From Allacma fusca (taxonomy: Eukaryota > Arthropoda > Collembola > Symphypleona > Sminthuridae), in contig OX359246.1 in the NCBI GenBank assembly GCA_947179485.1, positions 32,922,001 through 32,986,000 of the forward strand: a DNA stretch of 64,000 nt, read 5' to 3'. The notes under the pieces were generated by a model. It saw only the letters and a program-made list of their open reading frames with translations. It did not search any database and had not been told where the DNA came from. The position numbers and the translations under genes were made by a program. Below, in pieces: positions 37,463 to 49,594 of this stretch; within the stretch, counting starts at the first letter, position 1; each line of letters starts with the position of its first letter.

Positions 37463-38033
37463 AATGCTGGCCCTTATGCATAGCATGTAGTACTTCATAA
37501 GGGTAGAGCATTTGTAGTAGTGGAGCCTATACCCACAAATAATATTTTATGTACTTCCAAGAAAACCCCAATACTATTTTAGCAAAAATAAAAACTAACG
37601 CATTTATTTGCTATGTGATATTTCAAATACTGTATCCACTGGAGCCACAGACAAGTAGAAAAGTTTTAGGTACCTGAAATATTGACTACATTGTGTTCAT
37701 TTGAATTCAATGAGTAAATAAATCCTGTATAAAAACATTTTGCCTGTACAAGTTCCAGGAAAATTTACAGAAGAACCATTCTATAATTCTGATTCGGATT
37801 CTACCATCCAAGCTGTTCTTTGACTGGACGCTGATGTGCTAAAAATTAGATTCATGCTAGAAATAAGAAAAATGATTTTGAACCAATAAAATCCCAAAAT
37901 AACACAATTATGCTTTATTTAAAAAACCAAGAGATTACATATTTGAAATATAGAATGTATGTATATGTCCCCATAGTCAATATATTCGTACGCATTATTA
38001 TAGCTAAAAGTCAGCAATTGGACTTGCAAAGAA
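37463..38033. promoter_or_regulatory. Tail-to-tail spacer with two polyadenylation signals
   Basis: Holds AATAAA for acetyl-CoA synthetase 2 at 37587-37592 and, on the minus strand, AATAAA for FASN at 37914-37919. No gene in between. Confidence 0.6.
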
Positions 38034-41000
38034 TCATCGCATCAGAGTAAGGATCATGCTAGGGATTCCAAGTTCGAGTGGGTTCTCATGGAAGCAGTGG
38101 TGATGCCCATCGACTTCTATGACCTCTACCTTGTTACTGCAGTACTAAAAAAAGTAGAGTATTCGTAATCATTACCACAAAGCATCATCACAAAAATATG
38201 GTCCATCAAGATTCTCGACTAATTTAACAGCAAAAGTTTCATATGAAAAATATATGTTAAGGGGCTTATTGTAGTACATAATATATGTTCTTCCAATACA
38301 CGCGCAATATTTATTACATAAGCGGTCATGTATTATTATTTACAACGAAATGACCCCCACAAAGATTTTAGTTATAGCTAGATTTTTACTAAAGTTATAC
38401 TAAATTTGAGCCTCAAGACATACACATGCTGTATAACTGTTAATAAAATATTCTCACCTCCGGCAAGCCATAATCATTTCCCAAGGACTTGTCAAACCCA
38501 CCTCGAAGCGTCTTTATCAAAACAGTCCTGCTCCTGACCTTATTGGTTGGCTCATAGCTATATCCTATCTTCAACCTCCCCGCAAAAGAAATAGCCATGC
38601 ACATTATTTCCTGAATCTCAAAATTAACGTAAACTTCTGCAAGCTTTTTGGCAGTGAACAAAAGCTTGTCGTCAAAGCTACTGAGTTCGTTTAATTCTTT
38701 TTCAAAAATCCCCGGATCCGCTAAGGTCATATGCAGCATCATGAAATACATTAGCCAGCTGGTCTCATCGTTTTTGACACCTTTCTCGATAAAATTCTTG
38801 GTAAAAAATGCCTGCCATTTTGGGCAGCCATCAAGTAGCAATAATATGGATACTTCGGAACTTTCCCGCTCTAGCTGCACCGCCATCTCAAAAGCGACGG
38901 CGCTTCCGAAAGAATAACCAGCCAATTTGTACGGACCGTGTGGTTGGACTTTGCGGATCTGGTCGATATAAAAGGACGCTAATGCCTCCATAGAATTGAG
39001 CGGTGCTTCTGGTACACATTGCAATCCAAACACATTCAATCCTTCCATATAACTGACGAGTCTTTCCAGGAGGAATAAGGTGCCATCTATCGGATGGACA
39101 ATAAAAATTGTATCTTCGGGGGTTGCATTGCAATTATTTGATTTCATTTTTATTATCGATTCCCGCGGCATAGCTTGCAACGGAAACGGTTGGGTGGAGC
39201 TCAAATTTAATCTTCCAGTGTTGACCACTCCTTCATTTTGAAGATTAAGTAGTGTTTCAAAAGTCAACTGACCGTAGGCATTGATTGGGAGGAGAAGACT
39301 CATCCTGGAATCTAACACTTGTTTGATTTCCGTTGCCATGAGAGAATCCATGCCAAGTTCGGTTAATGTAGCTTTCGGATTCAATTTCGACACATCCTTG
39401 ATTGCAAGAACATGAGCGACGGCAGTGATAAGGGAATCCTTCAAATCAATGGAAGTAACTTTGCTCTCAGCATCCAAAACCAGGGATGAAACTACGGTTC
39501 TACTTTCTTGCAGTAGTGTGTCCAAAGTTTGGAGCCACGAGTGCATCCTTTGAGGAGCCAGTCCACCAAATATTACATCGCCCTTAGCACTTAGAACTTC
39601 GGAGACAATACCAACATCACCGATCGGACCCCACTGAATAGCTAGCGCAGGTAACTCATCAGCCCGACGCTGCTCGCAGACACGCTCCATGAAGGAGTTT
39701 GCGTATCCGTAGTTGGTCTGACCTGCATTTCCTCTTGCGGCCACAATGCTTGAGAATACCACAAAATAATCAAGTTGTGGTGAGAGGCCTCTTGAAGCAT
39801 GATCCATTTCAACTGTTGCTTCTACTTTTGATTTACATGTTTCCTCGAAAGTACGAACGGTTTGGTTTTCAAAAAGGGCATCGTTTAAAACCACTGATAC
39901 ATTAAAGATTCCACCGATGGGTCCATAAGAACAAGCGGCTTTAATCAGGCTCGCAGCACCCTCCTTGGTAGAGACGTTCGTCTGATCCAAGATAACATTG
40001 ACTCCACCCTGTTTGAGTATCCCAATACGGTATTCTTGATAAGTGGTTTTCACTCCTGAGCGAGAATTTAAAACCAAATGATGAGCACCTCGTTGCATCA
40101 TCCAATGGGCTATTTCAAGGCCCATGCCGCCCAATCCCCCAATAAGAATATATACTTTGCTGGGGTAGAAGTACGTACGAGGGAGCGCTGGAATATACTG
40201 GAGATCCTCCATGTTTACCAAAACTTTGCCAATATGCTTTCCTGTAGCCATAAACCTAAAAGCCTCCTCAAGTTGATCACTCCTGAAAGAAGTGTATGGC
40301 AAGGGATTTATTAATCCAGATGCGATACCATCTTTTACTAGCTTTACAAGTTGTAACTTTTCTTCGGACTCGCTTTGCATAACTTCATCAAGTAATATCC
40401 CTTGAATATTGACGCTCTTCAATAGGACGGACAGGCCTAATTTAGAATTATTGAATAAATCAAATTTCCCAATCTCAAGGAACCTTCCATATTTTCCTAG
40501 ACACCTGATTGAAGCTTGTAGTTTATCTTGGGCTAGGCAGTTCAAAACAATATCCACTCCTTTGCCATTAGTACCCTCACGGACACACTTTTCAAAATTT
40601 TGAGCGTCTCTCGAATCTGCAATATTTTCTGACCTCAGGGTTGGAAATCGTGTTTTCAAAAACTCTCGCTTTTCCACAGAACCAACGGTGGTGAAAACTG
40701 TGCAGTTCATATGGAGCGCCAAAGTTATTGCTGCTTGGCCTACACCTCCTGATCCTGCGTGGATTAGAACGGTCTCCCCTGACTTCAGGCCTCCTCTTAT
40801 AAGTAGAGCGTAGTAAGCAGTTGCGTACACCACTGGGACCGTTGCTGCTTGTGCTAAGCTCCAGCCTTCCGGTACATCCCATAGTAAGGACGAGTCTGGT
40901 TTTACACTTGTTGCTAGACATTTTGCGGTATGGAGTCCACAAACCTTCTTTGATTTATAGATTCCCGAGAATTCCAGTCCCAGTATGCAATCTTCAAAGG

Positions 41001-44000
41001 CAGAGTCACCAGGAAGAGCATCTCTTGTTAGTTTCCCAGTTGCTAACATTATGTCTCGAAAGTTTAACGAGGCATAATGGATTCGACATAATTCTTTCTT
41101 CTCTAACTTTAATGGACTTTCAATCCAACGGACACTTGATAAATCTCCGGTGACTAAAGCATCAGCATAGGCTTCTGTAGTTGGTCTTGGTTTTGTCAAA
41201 GTTTCGTTTGGGATTGCAAAGTTTCCATAACAGCCCCATTCATTGTTTTTTCTCACGTTGAACACCAGATCAAATTTGAGCTGCTCCGATGCATCCTCAA
41301 AATTGAAATCTTTGTCGTCAATGGAATATACGCAACGAACATTCTCATAGCCATGCTCCGCGATTAGACATTTAACCAGACCCAGTATGCCTGAAGTAAC
41401 TTTTGATGTAAGAATTATTCGTTCATTCTGATGTGTTCTCGATTTTAAAGCGTATTTAAAATCCTTTAACCAAGCAAATGCTCCAGCATCCATTGAAATA
41501 AACGTTTGCTTTAAAGATGTGTTTGGAACTTTCCGAAAGAGGGCGTACATGCCTTGTTGAGTTTGTTTTTGTGAAACTAAAACCAAGTCTTCGTTACCAG
41601 TGGTGGGCACTTCGCCTTTGTATATTAAGAATCCACAGTTCTGTATCATGCCTACGTTAAGACCTTTGTCTGTGTCCGTAAAAATTAAATTTGAAAATTT
41701 AAGCTCCTGTAATTCCTCAAGAGTGATTATCTTGGATCTGATTTGTGATTGTATAACTTCCTGTGACATTGGAACAAGGCGTAGATCAGGAGACGAAAAT
41801 TTTGGTGGACAAAGATTTGTAACGATGGTGAATATAGTTTGGCATGATTCGGTCAACATCTCGGTCAAAGTAAATTCACGGCCAAAAGTATTATCAATTG
41901 CTATTCCTACAAAGAACTCAATAACTTCATGCACTGAAGTAAGTCTCCCCGGCTGTTCAACATAAGGCTTGAATAAATGTTCTGTAAAAATCGCGTTTGA
42001 ACTCAATGATCTTCTTGCAGCAAGAGAAACCTTCATTCCACGAAACTCCACTCCTGGACATTGAGTGACCTCCAAATTATTCGAGTATTGAATTTGTATG
42101 GAAGCAGAATTTTCCGTAACGACGTTTTTAACCCTTGCAGGATCAATTGTTACTTTCTCCAAACGAATGGGAAGATAAAGCCCTCTCCTTGTAGATCTTA
42201 CTATTCCAGTTTGGAGAATCGCATCCAAAAATGTAACCCAATTTTCATTCCAGTTAACTTCCGCCCAGTCGCCATTTGTCCCAATGGAGCTCACGCCTTG
42301 AAAAACTTCGGAGTATTCGTATCCTCTTAGGCGCAGGTCTTTGTAGAAGCTTTGCTTATCCAAATACGCATCCTTTTGTAATTGTTTTGACCCCAGTTTA
42401 AATACTTCAAGATCATAATTCCCCTCCATCATTCTGATTGATCCACGACAAACAGCCCCACTATTCTCGAGAACTTCGAATTCTCCGTTGTCCAACAAAA
42501 TGCTTACAATGAAACTAACTGGAGCATTATAGTTCAGTACAGTGCTACGTTCAAATCTTAGATTTTCCAGTACTACTGGAAGCTCTTCGAAATTGACTCC
42601 TTGTTGTTTCGAAAATGCTTTCCAAACTAGCCAAATGTAGCCCGTGGCTGGAAATACAATTCGTCCATCAATTGTATGACCGGTAAAGAAAGAATCCATT
42701 TCGCTTGATAGGTCTATACTGAATTTAGTTCCTCCAGCTTTTGAGAGTTCATTTTTGATGTTAGGGACATCCCACGAAAGACTGTGATCCCACTTTATCA
42801 TTGAACTTATCATTGGTGTTGATGGGTCAACAGGAAAGTTAACAGGTTCGTACAGTGATCCAACTTCGAAGTTAACTCCTAATTGGTACAATTTTCCCAG
42901 AGATTTCAAAAAATTCACTGAATTATCTACGGCATACTTGTTCATGAGTCCAAGCTTTGTCGTTAAAGGGGCCAAACCTTGTTTCAGAATAGTTTGCATA
43001 AAACAGTGTGGTCCAATTTCCAGAACAATTGCATTATTCGGAATGTGTTTCAATGTAGCATAAAAATATACAGGAGATAAAGCATTGTTTACGTGGTAAT
43101 CTACAGAGGAGTATTTTGCCAGGTCGGAGTCCCACAAATTGTCCGGGATTGACGAACTTAGCCACTTGGTTGACCTCGGTTTTGGGTCTTGAATTACTTT
43201 CCCTAAAAGTTCCCGCATTATTTTTTCAGATCCGGCAACATAAGGTGAATGGAATCCATAAACAGCGGATTTAACCTCTCTAGCAAATGTCCCTTCGGCT
43301 TCCAGTTTTTGTAAAAATTCTCGAACCTTTTCCGGAGGACCGGATATTGTTACGTTATCTTTTGAGTTATGAATTGCTGGGTAAATTCCTTCAGGACACC
43401 TTCTCAAGGATTCCTCCCATGAAAGTCCCACAGCAGCAACGGTGCCTGGCGGCAAGTCCGATTCCAGAAAGGCCCTGGCTCTACCTAACGATACCAAAAC
43501 AGCTTGCTCATGCGTAAAGCATCCGTCAGCGTAAGCACTTGCACACTCCCCGGTTGAGTGCCCAACTATGCCATCAGGATGTATTCCCAAGGAACTTAAC
43601 AAATCCACTAAAGCGATTTGAATGGAGGTGATGGAAACAATTGAGTTCTTCAGATTTTCCAGTATTTCTGTGTCTTCTGTCTCTAAAACCTTGAGTAAGT
43701 CAAATCCGTTTTCCAGAAGTATCTGCGAAGATTTCAGTATCGAATCATGAAAAGTTTTAAAGGACATCATATCTTTGGACATTCCCACCCATTGACTTCC
43801 AAGGCCCGTGAAAATAAACCAAATCGGTCGTCTTGCATGGTTCAAACAGTTGTGAATCTGAATTTCTGGCTCCGACTCAGACAAAATTCCGTACCCTCTG
43901 TAAGGATGTCGAGATATATTTGTTTTGAAGGTAGCGTGCGTCAGGGCTATTAGGTTAAGATTCTCCCCATGATACCTGATTTGATTCAGGTGGTACTCAA

Positions 44001-45808
44001 CAGCTTCAGACGTCCGTCCTGATGCCAGTAATAAAATTGGTATCCGGGGTTTATGAAACATGGGAAGTTCTTTGGGAGTGAGCTTTAAAAGAATGTGTAC
44101 GTTGGTGCCCCCAAAACCAAATGAACTAAGAGCAGCGTATCTCCCACTAAATGGAGTATTTTCAGTAACTACTTTCAAACGTCCGTCCAGCAAACCAGGG
44201 ATGTCTTGGTTAGGATGTTTAAAATGAAGATTAGCCGGAAGAAGACCGAAGCGATGTGATAAGAGTATTTTTGCTAGACCGGCCATTCCTAAATAATTAA
44301 AAATGTTAATATGGTTTTTCATCTAACTAACAATATATTTACTTTAAAACCAATCATCTGAGTCATGAAGCTAATTAAGTATTTACAGAATGGTCCTTCG
44401 AGCGAAATTTGGGAAATGAAATTTAAACTCAAAATAATTAATCACCTGAGGCAACCTCAGCATGCCCCATGTTAGTCTTCACAGAGCCAATAAGCAGAGG
44501 TCCCTGGCGTCCCTCGCAGAAAACATTAGCCAGGGCATTGACTTCTTGAGGGTCCCCTGCCTTGGTACCCGTGCCATGTGCCTCAACATAGTCAATCTCC
44601 AGTGGACTGACCCCACATTCAGCATACACTTCCCTTATGAGCTGCTCCTGCAATTCTCCAGAAGGAAAAGTGATCCCTTGCTCCTTGTACCCATCACTGT
44701 TGCACTTTGCATGAACCAGTGTGGCATAGCTTCGCTTCGCTACCTCCTTTTTACATATAAACAACACTACTGCTGCCTCCGAGCGGACGTAACCGTTTCC
44801 ACTTGAATCAAAAGCCTTGCACATTCCTTCCGGGGAGGTGAGCTCCAAACCCTTAAACATAACTGACGTAAATGGGCAGAGAGCTATTTGAACCCCGGAC
44901 ACAACAGCTGAGTCACACTGACCACTTCGGAGAGCAACGAGCGCATTTTGTAGCGCTAGGGAGCTTGCGGAGCAGGAACTGTCAATGGCGTAGCTTGGAC
45001 CGTGAAAGTCAAACGCGAAAGATATTCGGTTTGCTAACATGGATATTGGTGTGCCAAGACTGGCGTAACAATTGGGGTTTTCAGATGAGCGTTTCCAAAT
45101 GGACAAAGCTTCCTCGCCGGCAGCGCCCACAAATACACCGGTCTTCGAACCACGGAGCTCGGTTGGATTAACGCCCGCATCCAATAGAGCTTCATGTGTC
45201 AGTTCCAGTACAAATCCTTATTAAAAATGCATACAAATTCATGCATTAAATCCCATATAGTACCATAAAATCACGTTTTAAAATAATCATAGACAAAATA
45301 TTACATACGTAACCTCGGGTCCATTACATCCGCTTGCTTTCCGTGTACACCGAAAAAATCCGCATCAAACTTATCCAAGTTCTCTAGTTTACCAGCTCTT
45401 CTGGGTACATTAAATGAGTTCAAATCCCATCTTTGGTCATTTTCTAAAGTCAACACTTGGCCAATATTAATTACAAGGTTTTGCTAGCATGAGTACATGT
45501 TAATTATATTGTTTGTAATTTAAAATTATTTTAACCATATGTACAACACGAAAACTTTCCAAAATTGATTTCGTCACCTAATTTTTGAACAATCGGTAAA
45601 ATCACAAGCAGTTACAGAAATTTAAGACCAAAACGTCCTAATTTAAGCAAAATTATTACAGGTATTACTCAAAAACTCAAATATTTACTGCACCTGAAAC
45701 CATATCTTTTCCTTCGACGAGATTCTGCCAAAATTCATCCAAGTTCCGGGAATTCGGGAACCTCCCAGCAATCCCACTGATGATAAATTCTTGTTCAAAA
45801 TTTTCCAT
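38034..45808 (-). CDS. FASN: Type I fatty acid synthase, full length
   Basis: Exons 45808-45694, 45443-45309, 45216-44446, 44288-38458 and 38144-38034 give 6963 nt, 2320 residues, a little short of the usual 2,400-2,500. Domains in order: KS with Cys165, His297, His335; MAT with Ser585 in GHSTGE, Arg610, His687; DH with His878 in HTIDGRIVFP; ER with HAGSGGVGQ near 1516; KR with GGLGGMG near 1722 and NYGYANS near 1869; ACP with GMDSL, whose Ser (about 1988) takes phosphopantetheine; TE with GYSFGS (Ser about 2133) and a His cluster near 2299 in the last exon. All active residues are present, so it should make palmitate from acetyl-CoA, malonyl-CoA and NADPH in the cytosol. Most of it, from the KS end to TE, is one 5.8 kb exon. 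The last exon uses TTTTTTTAG|TAC; a nearby CAG would give an early stop. Confidence 0.95.
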
Positions 45809-47963
45809 AACGGGTCAAGTTTTTTAACTGTCAGCACGTACAACTTAAATAGAAAAAATTTAAATGAGTATATAAAGGATTTATCGGAAGGTCAGGAATT
45901 GATGTAAGGTTAACATTAAACAACAACTGTTGACTGTGTGCTCCTCGGATACAGCCTGCAGTGCGTTCTTAACAAGTGCACATTGAGCACTATGCTTTCG
46001 AACTTGTTGCACATTTCATTTAGGGAAAATTGAGAGAGAGAAACCAGGAAAATAATTATCTCAAAATCTTGTATAGCAGAGCAAGTAATCATTCTACAAT
46101 GGATGTCATGGAATGGCTGTGTGTGTATTTTACTTTGTAAAAATTATGTCAGAAGACTTGAAAATAATTTTGCAGAAAAATCCCAGCGCAGTAATCTCTA
46201 TATGTAACAATTCCTCCGAATCTTATTACCGCCGTACGTCCATGTAGAACATTTTGATTGCTAAATAATATGCATATGATCACCCAGCACGGATGGTGCT
46301 GAAGCATTACAAGATTACATGTTACATTTCGTAAACACAAACTCCATACTTACAAACGTTTGTTCCACCGTCCAGGGTTTGGGTGTAACTTTTCTGTCAT
46401 GCCACAATTATATTGACATTTTGGACGAGTAAAACTACAAGTGTGAAATATATAATTTAGAACTAAAATCTTGGCTCAAACATCAAATGACCATGTGCAC
46501 GTCTGGTGACTGGAAATGAATTTTTAGTAAAACACCTTCACACTAAAACAAATTCGATGACCGTCGAATTTTTAAGCTTAGAAGGTTAAACCATTTCTCT
46601 GTATAACATGAACATTTGTTCAGATCAACAGTGCAGAAGCAGTGCAAAACCAAAATATTTATTTTACAGTAGTTAAATATTGTAATTGGGAAAATTACCT
46701 TTAAGAGAGGAGATGATAATATGGAATTTAGAAGGAAAATGAACAAACCAATTAAGCTGTAGGGCTTAAGCATTCTAAAATGTTTCATTGTATTAAACGG
46801 TCATGCTTGTGGATGTGAGGTGATTATATGTGCGTTTTTAAATGTTAATATGTACTGGGTAAGTGTCACTGAATTTAGCTCATCCAACGGAATTTCCATG
46901 TATTCGGGATCATGCATAATCATACAGATTACAACTTGTATATGAAGATTTTAAATAACGTCTGCACAGGGTAATTCACTGACCCCTAGGAAATAGGAAA
47001 AAACATAAAATAATAATGTCCTGCCAAGGTTTCCTCGTTCAGCTTTAAGACAAAATCTTGTTGGCATTATGTTTGGAAATGTTTCCTTTTCTTTGCATGT
47101 ACCTTTAAATATAAATTTTTAACCGGCACTGCCATCTCTGTCCGAGTTTTACACTTTTACTGCAGGAGCAAAGTCTTTTCGCAAAACGCCGTTTTGGGGA
47201 GTTGGTACGAAATTTTAATTTTAAAAATGAGAATTTCCATGTAACTACTGCTGGGTTCGTGGTTTGTTAAATTAATAATGGATTTGAGAAATTTATACTC
47301 ACGCGTCATGTTCACAGTCCTCAACAAAGATACATTCTTAACACGTGCCATTTTTGAGCATCATTCTTCCAATTTTATTATTCTTCGAGATTATTCAGGA
47401 AAGATTTTCTGTTTTGATGTAAATGAAATTGATTACCAGTTAAATCCATACATTTTAATACTGTATGAATTCATACAAATTCATTACAGAATAATTGAGC
47501 TCAGTTGTGCATATAGGTTGAGTCTGACTACAATTAAATGAAAAGGAATATAAAATAGTAATAATAGCGATGCATACTGCTTTCCACGTCCAACCTTTTG
47601 ACAATTTTTGGCCTCATTTTTGGAAAGGTGTAATTTTTTTTGTAATATACATAGTGTTAAATATAAATTTTGACCCGGCACTCTCATCTCTGTAATAGTC
47701 TTAAAATTTTAATGCAAGGACATAGTCTTTTTGTAAAACACGGTTTGACGTTCTAAGAGCTTCTAAGCCATTTTAATTAAATATGAGAATTTTCGTACTC
47801 CTTCTGGGCTCGTAAAATGATCCAAAACAAGTTTATGTTTCAATAAATATATTTTATTCTCCAGCTCTGTCATAAGGTACACTTTGAATTGGATTTCAAT
47901 AAATACATATAGGCAGCATATCTAATTGAAAGCATGACCTAAACATGTGTCTACATCCTACTT
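45809..47963. other. Intergenic region with a diverged direct repeat
   Basis: Upstream flank of FASN and 3' flank of the next gene. No gene seen. Holds the repeat pair at about 47105-47280 and 47650-47820. Confidence 0.5.
47105..47280 (+). repeat. Direct repeat pair, copy 1 (copy 2 at about 47650-47820)
   Basis: Both copies share TTAAATATAAATTTT, CCGGCACT followed by CATCTCTGT, CATAGTCTTTT or AAAGTCTTTT, AAACxCxGTTT, and GAGAATTT with CTGGG near the end. Function unknown, no protein frame. Confidence 0.5.
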
Positions 47964-49486
47964 CTATGAAAGTTTCTTGGTGGTTTCCTCCACACTGTAC
48001 TTGACACTGTTGGAGCTAGAGACGAACACAGTGGGCTTCTTCCGAAGTGTCTTCCGGACTTTCCCATGCTCCAAATCCGCAACGATTGTGGAGGGCTCCG
48101 TCGCATAGTAATTCACTGAGTTGACATAATTCCTGTAATTGTCATTGTAGTTACTGCCATTACTGCTGTAGTAATCCCAGTAGTTGCTCAGCCCATGGGT
48201 CTTCTGCCCGCTCGGCATGTTGTAGTAGCTACCATAGCTAGCATTCCCATTCTTCTCCAAAGGACTCTGAACCACAGGAGTCTCAGCAGGGATCCTGAAC
48301 GCCGGACTACACTTAAATTCAGAACAGTTCCCAGTCTTCGAGCCAGTCCAGAACGCTTGTTTGTAGTGTCTCAGGAGTTGTCGGGTCTTCCCCTTAGGAA
48401 CGGACTGCTCCACAAAGTCCAGCAATGTCCTAGCAGTGACCGCTTCAAAAGTCCCGTTGTTCTCAGAGGGCATTAAGAAACTGCCAGCTTGACAGGCAAA
48501 TCTCTCGGGACAGTGGTCCAAATCCAAACTCCTGAAACAGTCACACTTATTGTCATCCACATACACATCGGAGCTTCATTCGCATGGTCAACACAGTCCA
48601 GGACACTCAATTCCCAGGTAAGAATCCCACAAAGTATAAATTAATGTAAACATATTTTTGAAAAAAAAAAAAAAAAAAAATTAACTAGAATTTGCTTGCT
48701 AGCGTGACCGTACCTGGCGTAACGTGTGAGTAAGGCGCTGAAATCATGGTATATTAAGTTACCGAAGCTCCGGGCCTCCGCATTGTTATAGCCATGTCGA
48801 GTGGGCACTCCGGCATTCCTCATCATCATCATCATCATCCCTCCGTCCATCATCATCATCATCATCATCCCCCCCATCATGAGCAAGGGGAGGAGGAGAG
48901 CTAGGAGGGACAGGCCCAGGGGCAAGAGCAAGAGGGGTAAGAGCGGAAGGAGCAGCAATGGCAGGGCCGCAATCAGGAGCAACGGAAGTAAATAGTGCAA
49001 GTGATGGTCATTGGACTGCTGGGGCTGGGGTGGGTAATGGGACTGCTGACCCACTAATGGGACATGGTAATGGTAATAAGAGCCTGCCCCATGTCCACTC
49101 CCCCAACCGTGCCCATGTCCATGAGCCACTGGAGTTGCTGGATATGAACCTAATTTAATATAATTACCAGTTACAAATAATCCCCCAGCCTTATTGTTAC
49201 CAGTCACAACAGAATCCAGCTGGACCCACAATATAATCTGCTAAGGTATTTAAAGATCACAAATTTTGCAAAAAATAAAGCTCTCAAAAAAATTATAGAA
49301 TGATTTAAAAATTTTGAATATGAATCTTGTTTTTTTTTTAAGATTTTTTAAGAATCTTCAGAATTAAAAAAAAAAAACTGAAACCAGAATCTTACTATGT
49401 GACACTCCATAAGGCGGATCCACCTCATAGCTCTGGACGGACGAGCAAAGGACTCCAGAGATGAATAACAAAAACACGGCTTTCAT
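47964..49486 (-). CDS. Secreted or membrane protein with His/Gly, Leu-rich and poly-Met segments plus a Cys-containing C-terminal region
   Basis: Exons 49486-49396, 49149-48714 and 48573-47964 (phases 1 and 2) give 378 residues. A signal peptide is clear (MKAVFLLFISGVLCSSVQS). Then follow a His/Gly segment (AHGHGHGWGSGHGAG), a Gln/Pro/His part, a Leu/Pro-rich hydrophobic stretch of about 45 residues that could span the membrane, and two methionine runs (7 and 6) split by DGG, coded by an ATG microsatellite. The C-terminal third has six or so cysteines and Asn-rich NxS/T sites (NCS, NGS, NAS), fitting an extracellular location. The acceptor of exon 3 (GAATGAAG) is weak but fits the phase. An AATAAA lies about 110 bases after the stop. 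I do not recognise the family. Confidence 0.65.
48661..48680. repeat. Poly-A/poly-T run in intron 2 of the secreted-protein gene
   Basis: About twenty consecutive A on the plus strand, T in the sense of the gene, close to the donor of exon 2. Confidence 0.9.
48818..48872. repeat. CAT/ATG microsatellite coding for methionine runs
   Basis: Two CAT blocks on the plus strand (ATG on the gene strand), of six and seven units, separated by CCxCCGTC. They lie in frame in exon 2 of the secreted-protein gene. Confidence 0.9.
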
Positions 49487-49583
49487 TTTGAAAAAAAAAA
49501 AGGAAGAATTTAACTCTCAGAACTGAACTTGTTGTAAATTCAAGATCAACTGCTGGAATGACATTCATTTGCCAACTCCGAGG

Positions 49584-49594
49584 CTTTTATATGG
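49584..49594 (-). promoter_or_regulatory. TATA box of the secreted-protein gene
   Basis: The minus strand reads CCATATAAAAG about 100 bases before the ATG, the right distance for a TATA-driven start with a 5' leader of about 70 bases. Confidence 0.55.

Noticed and set aside
38820-44960. Plus-strand open frames of 60-120 codons across FASN
   Set aside because: Shadows of the long minus-strand coding exons.
38034-45808. Bacterial or fungal polyketide synthase by transfer
   Set aside because: Domain order KS-MAT-DH-ER-KR-ACP-TE, catalytic spacing and the presence of introns match animal FASN.
46543-46788. Hydrophobic 81-codon minus-strand open frame
   Set aside because: Isolated, AT-rich composition, no splice partners and no recognisable motif.
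48801-49158. Plus-strand open frames with poly-Ile and Arg-rich stretches
   Set aside because: They are antisense to the secreted-protein exon and come from the same CAT microsatellite.
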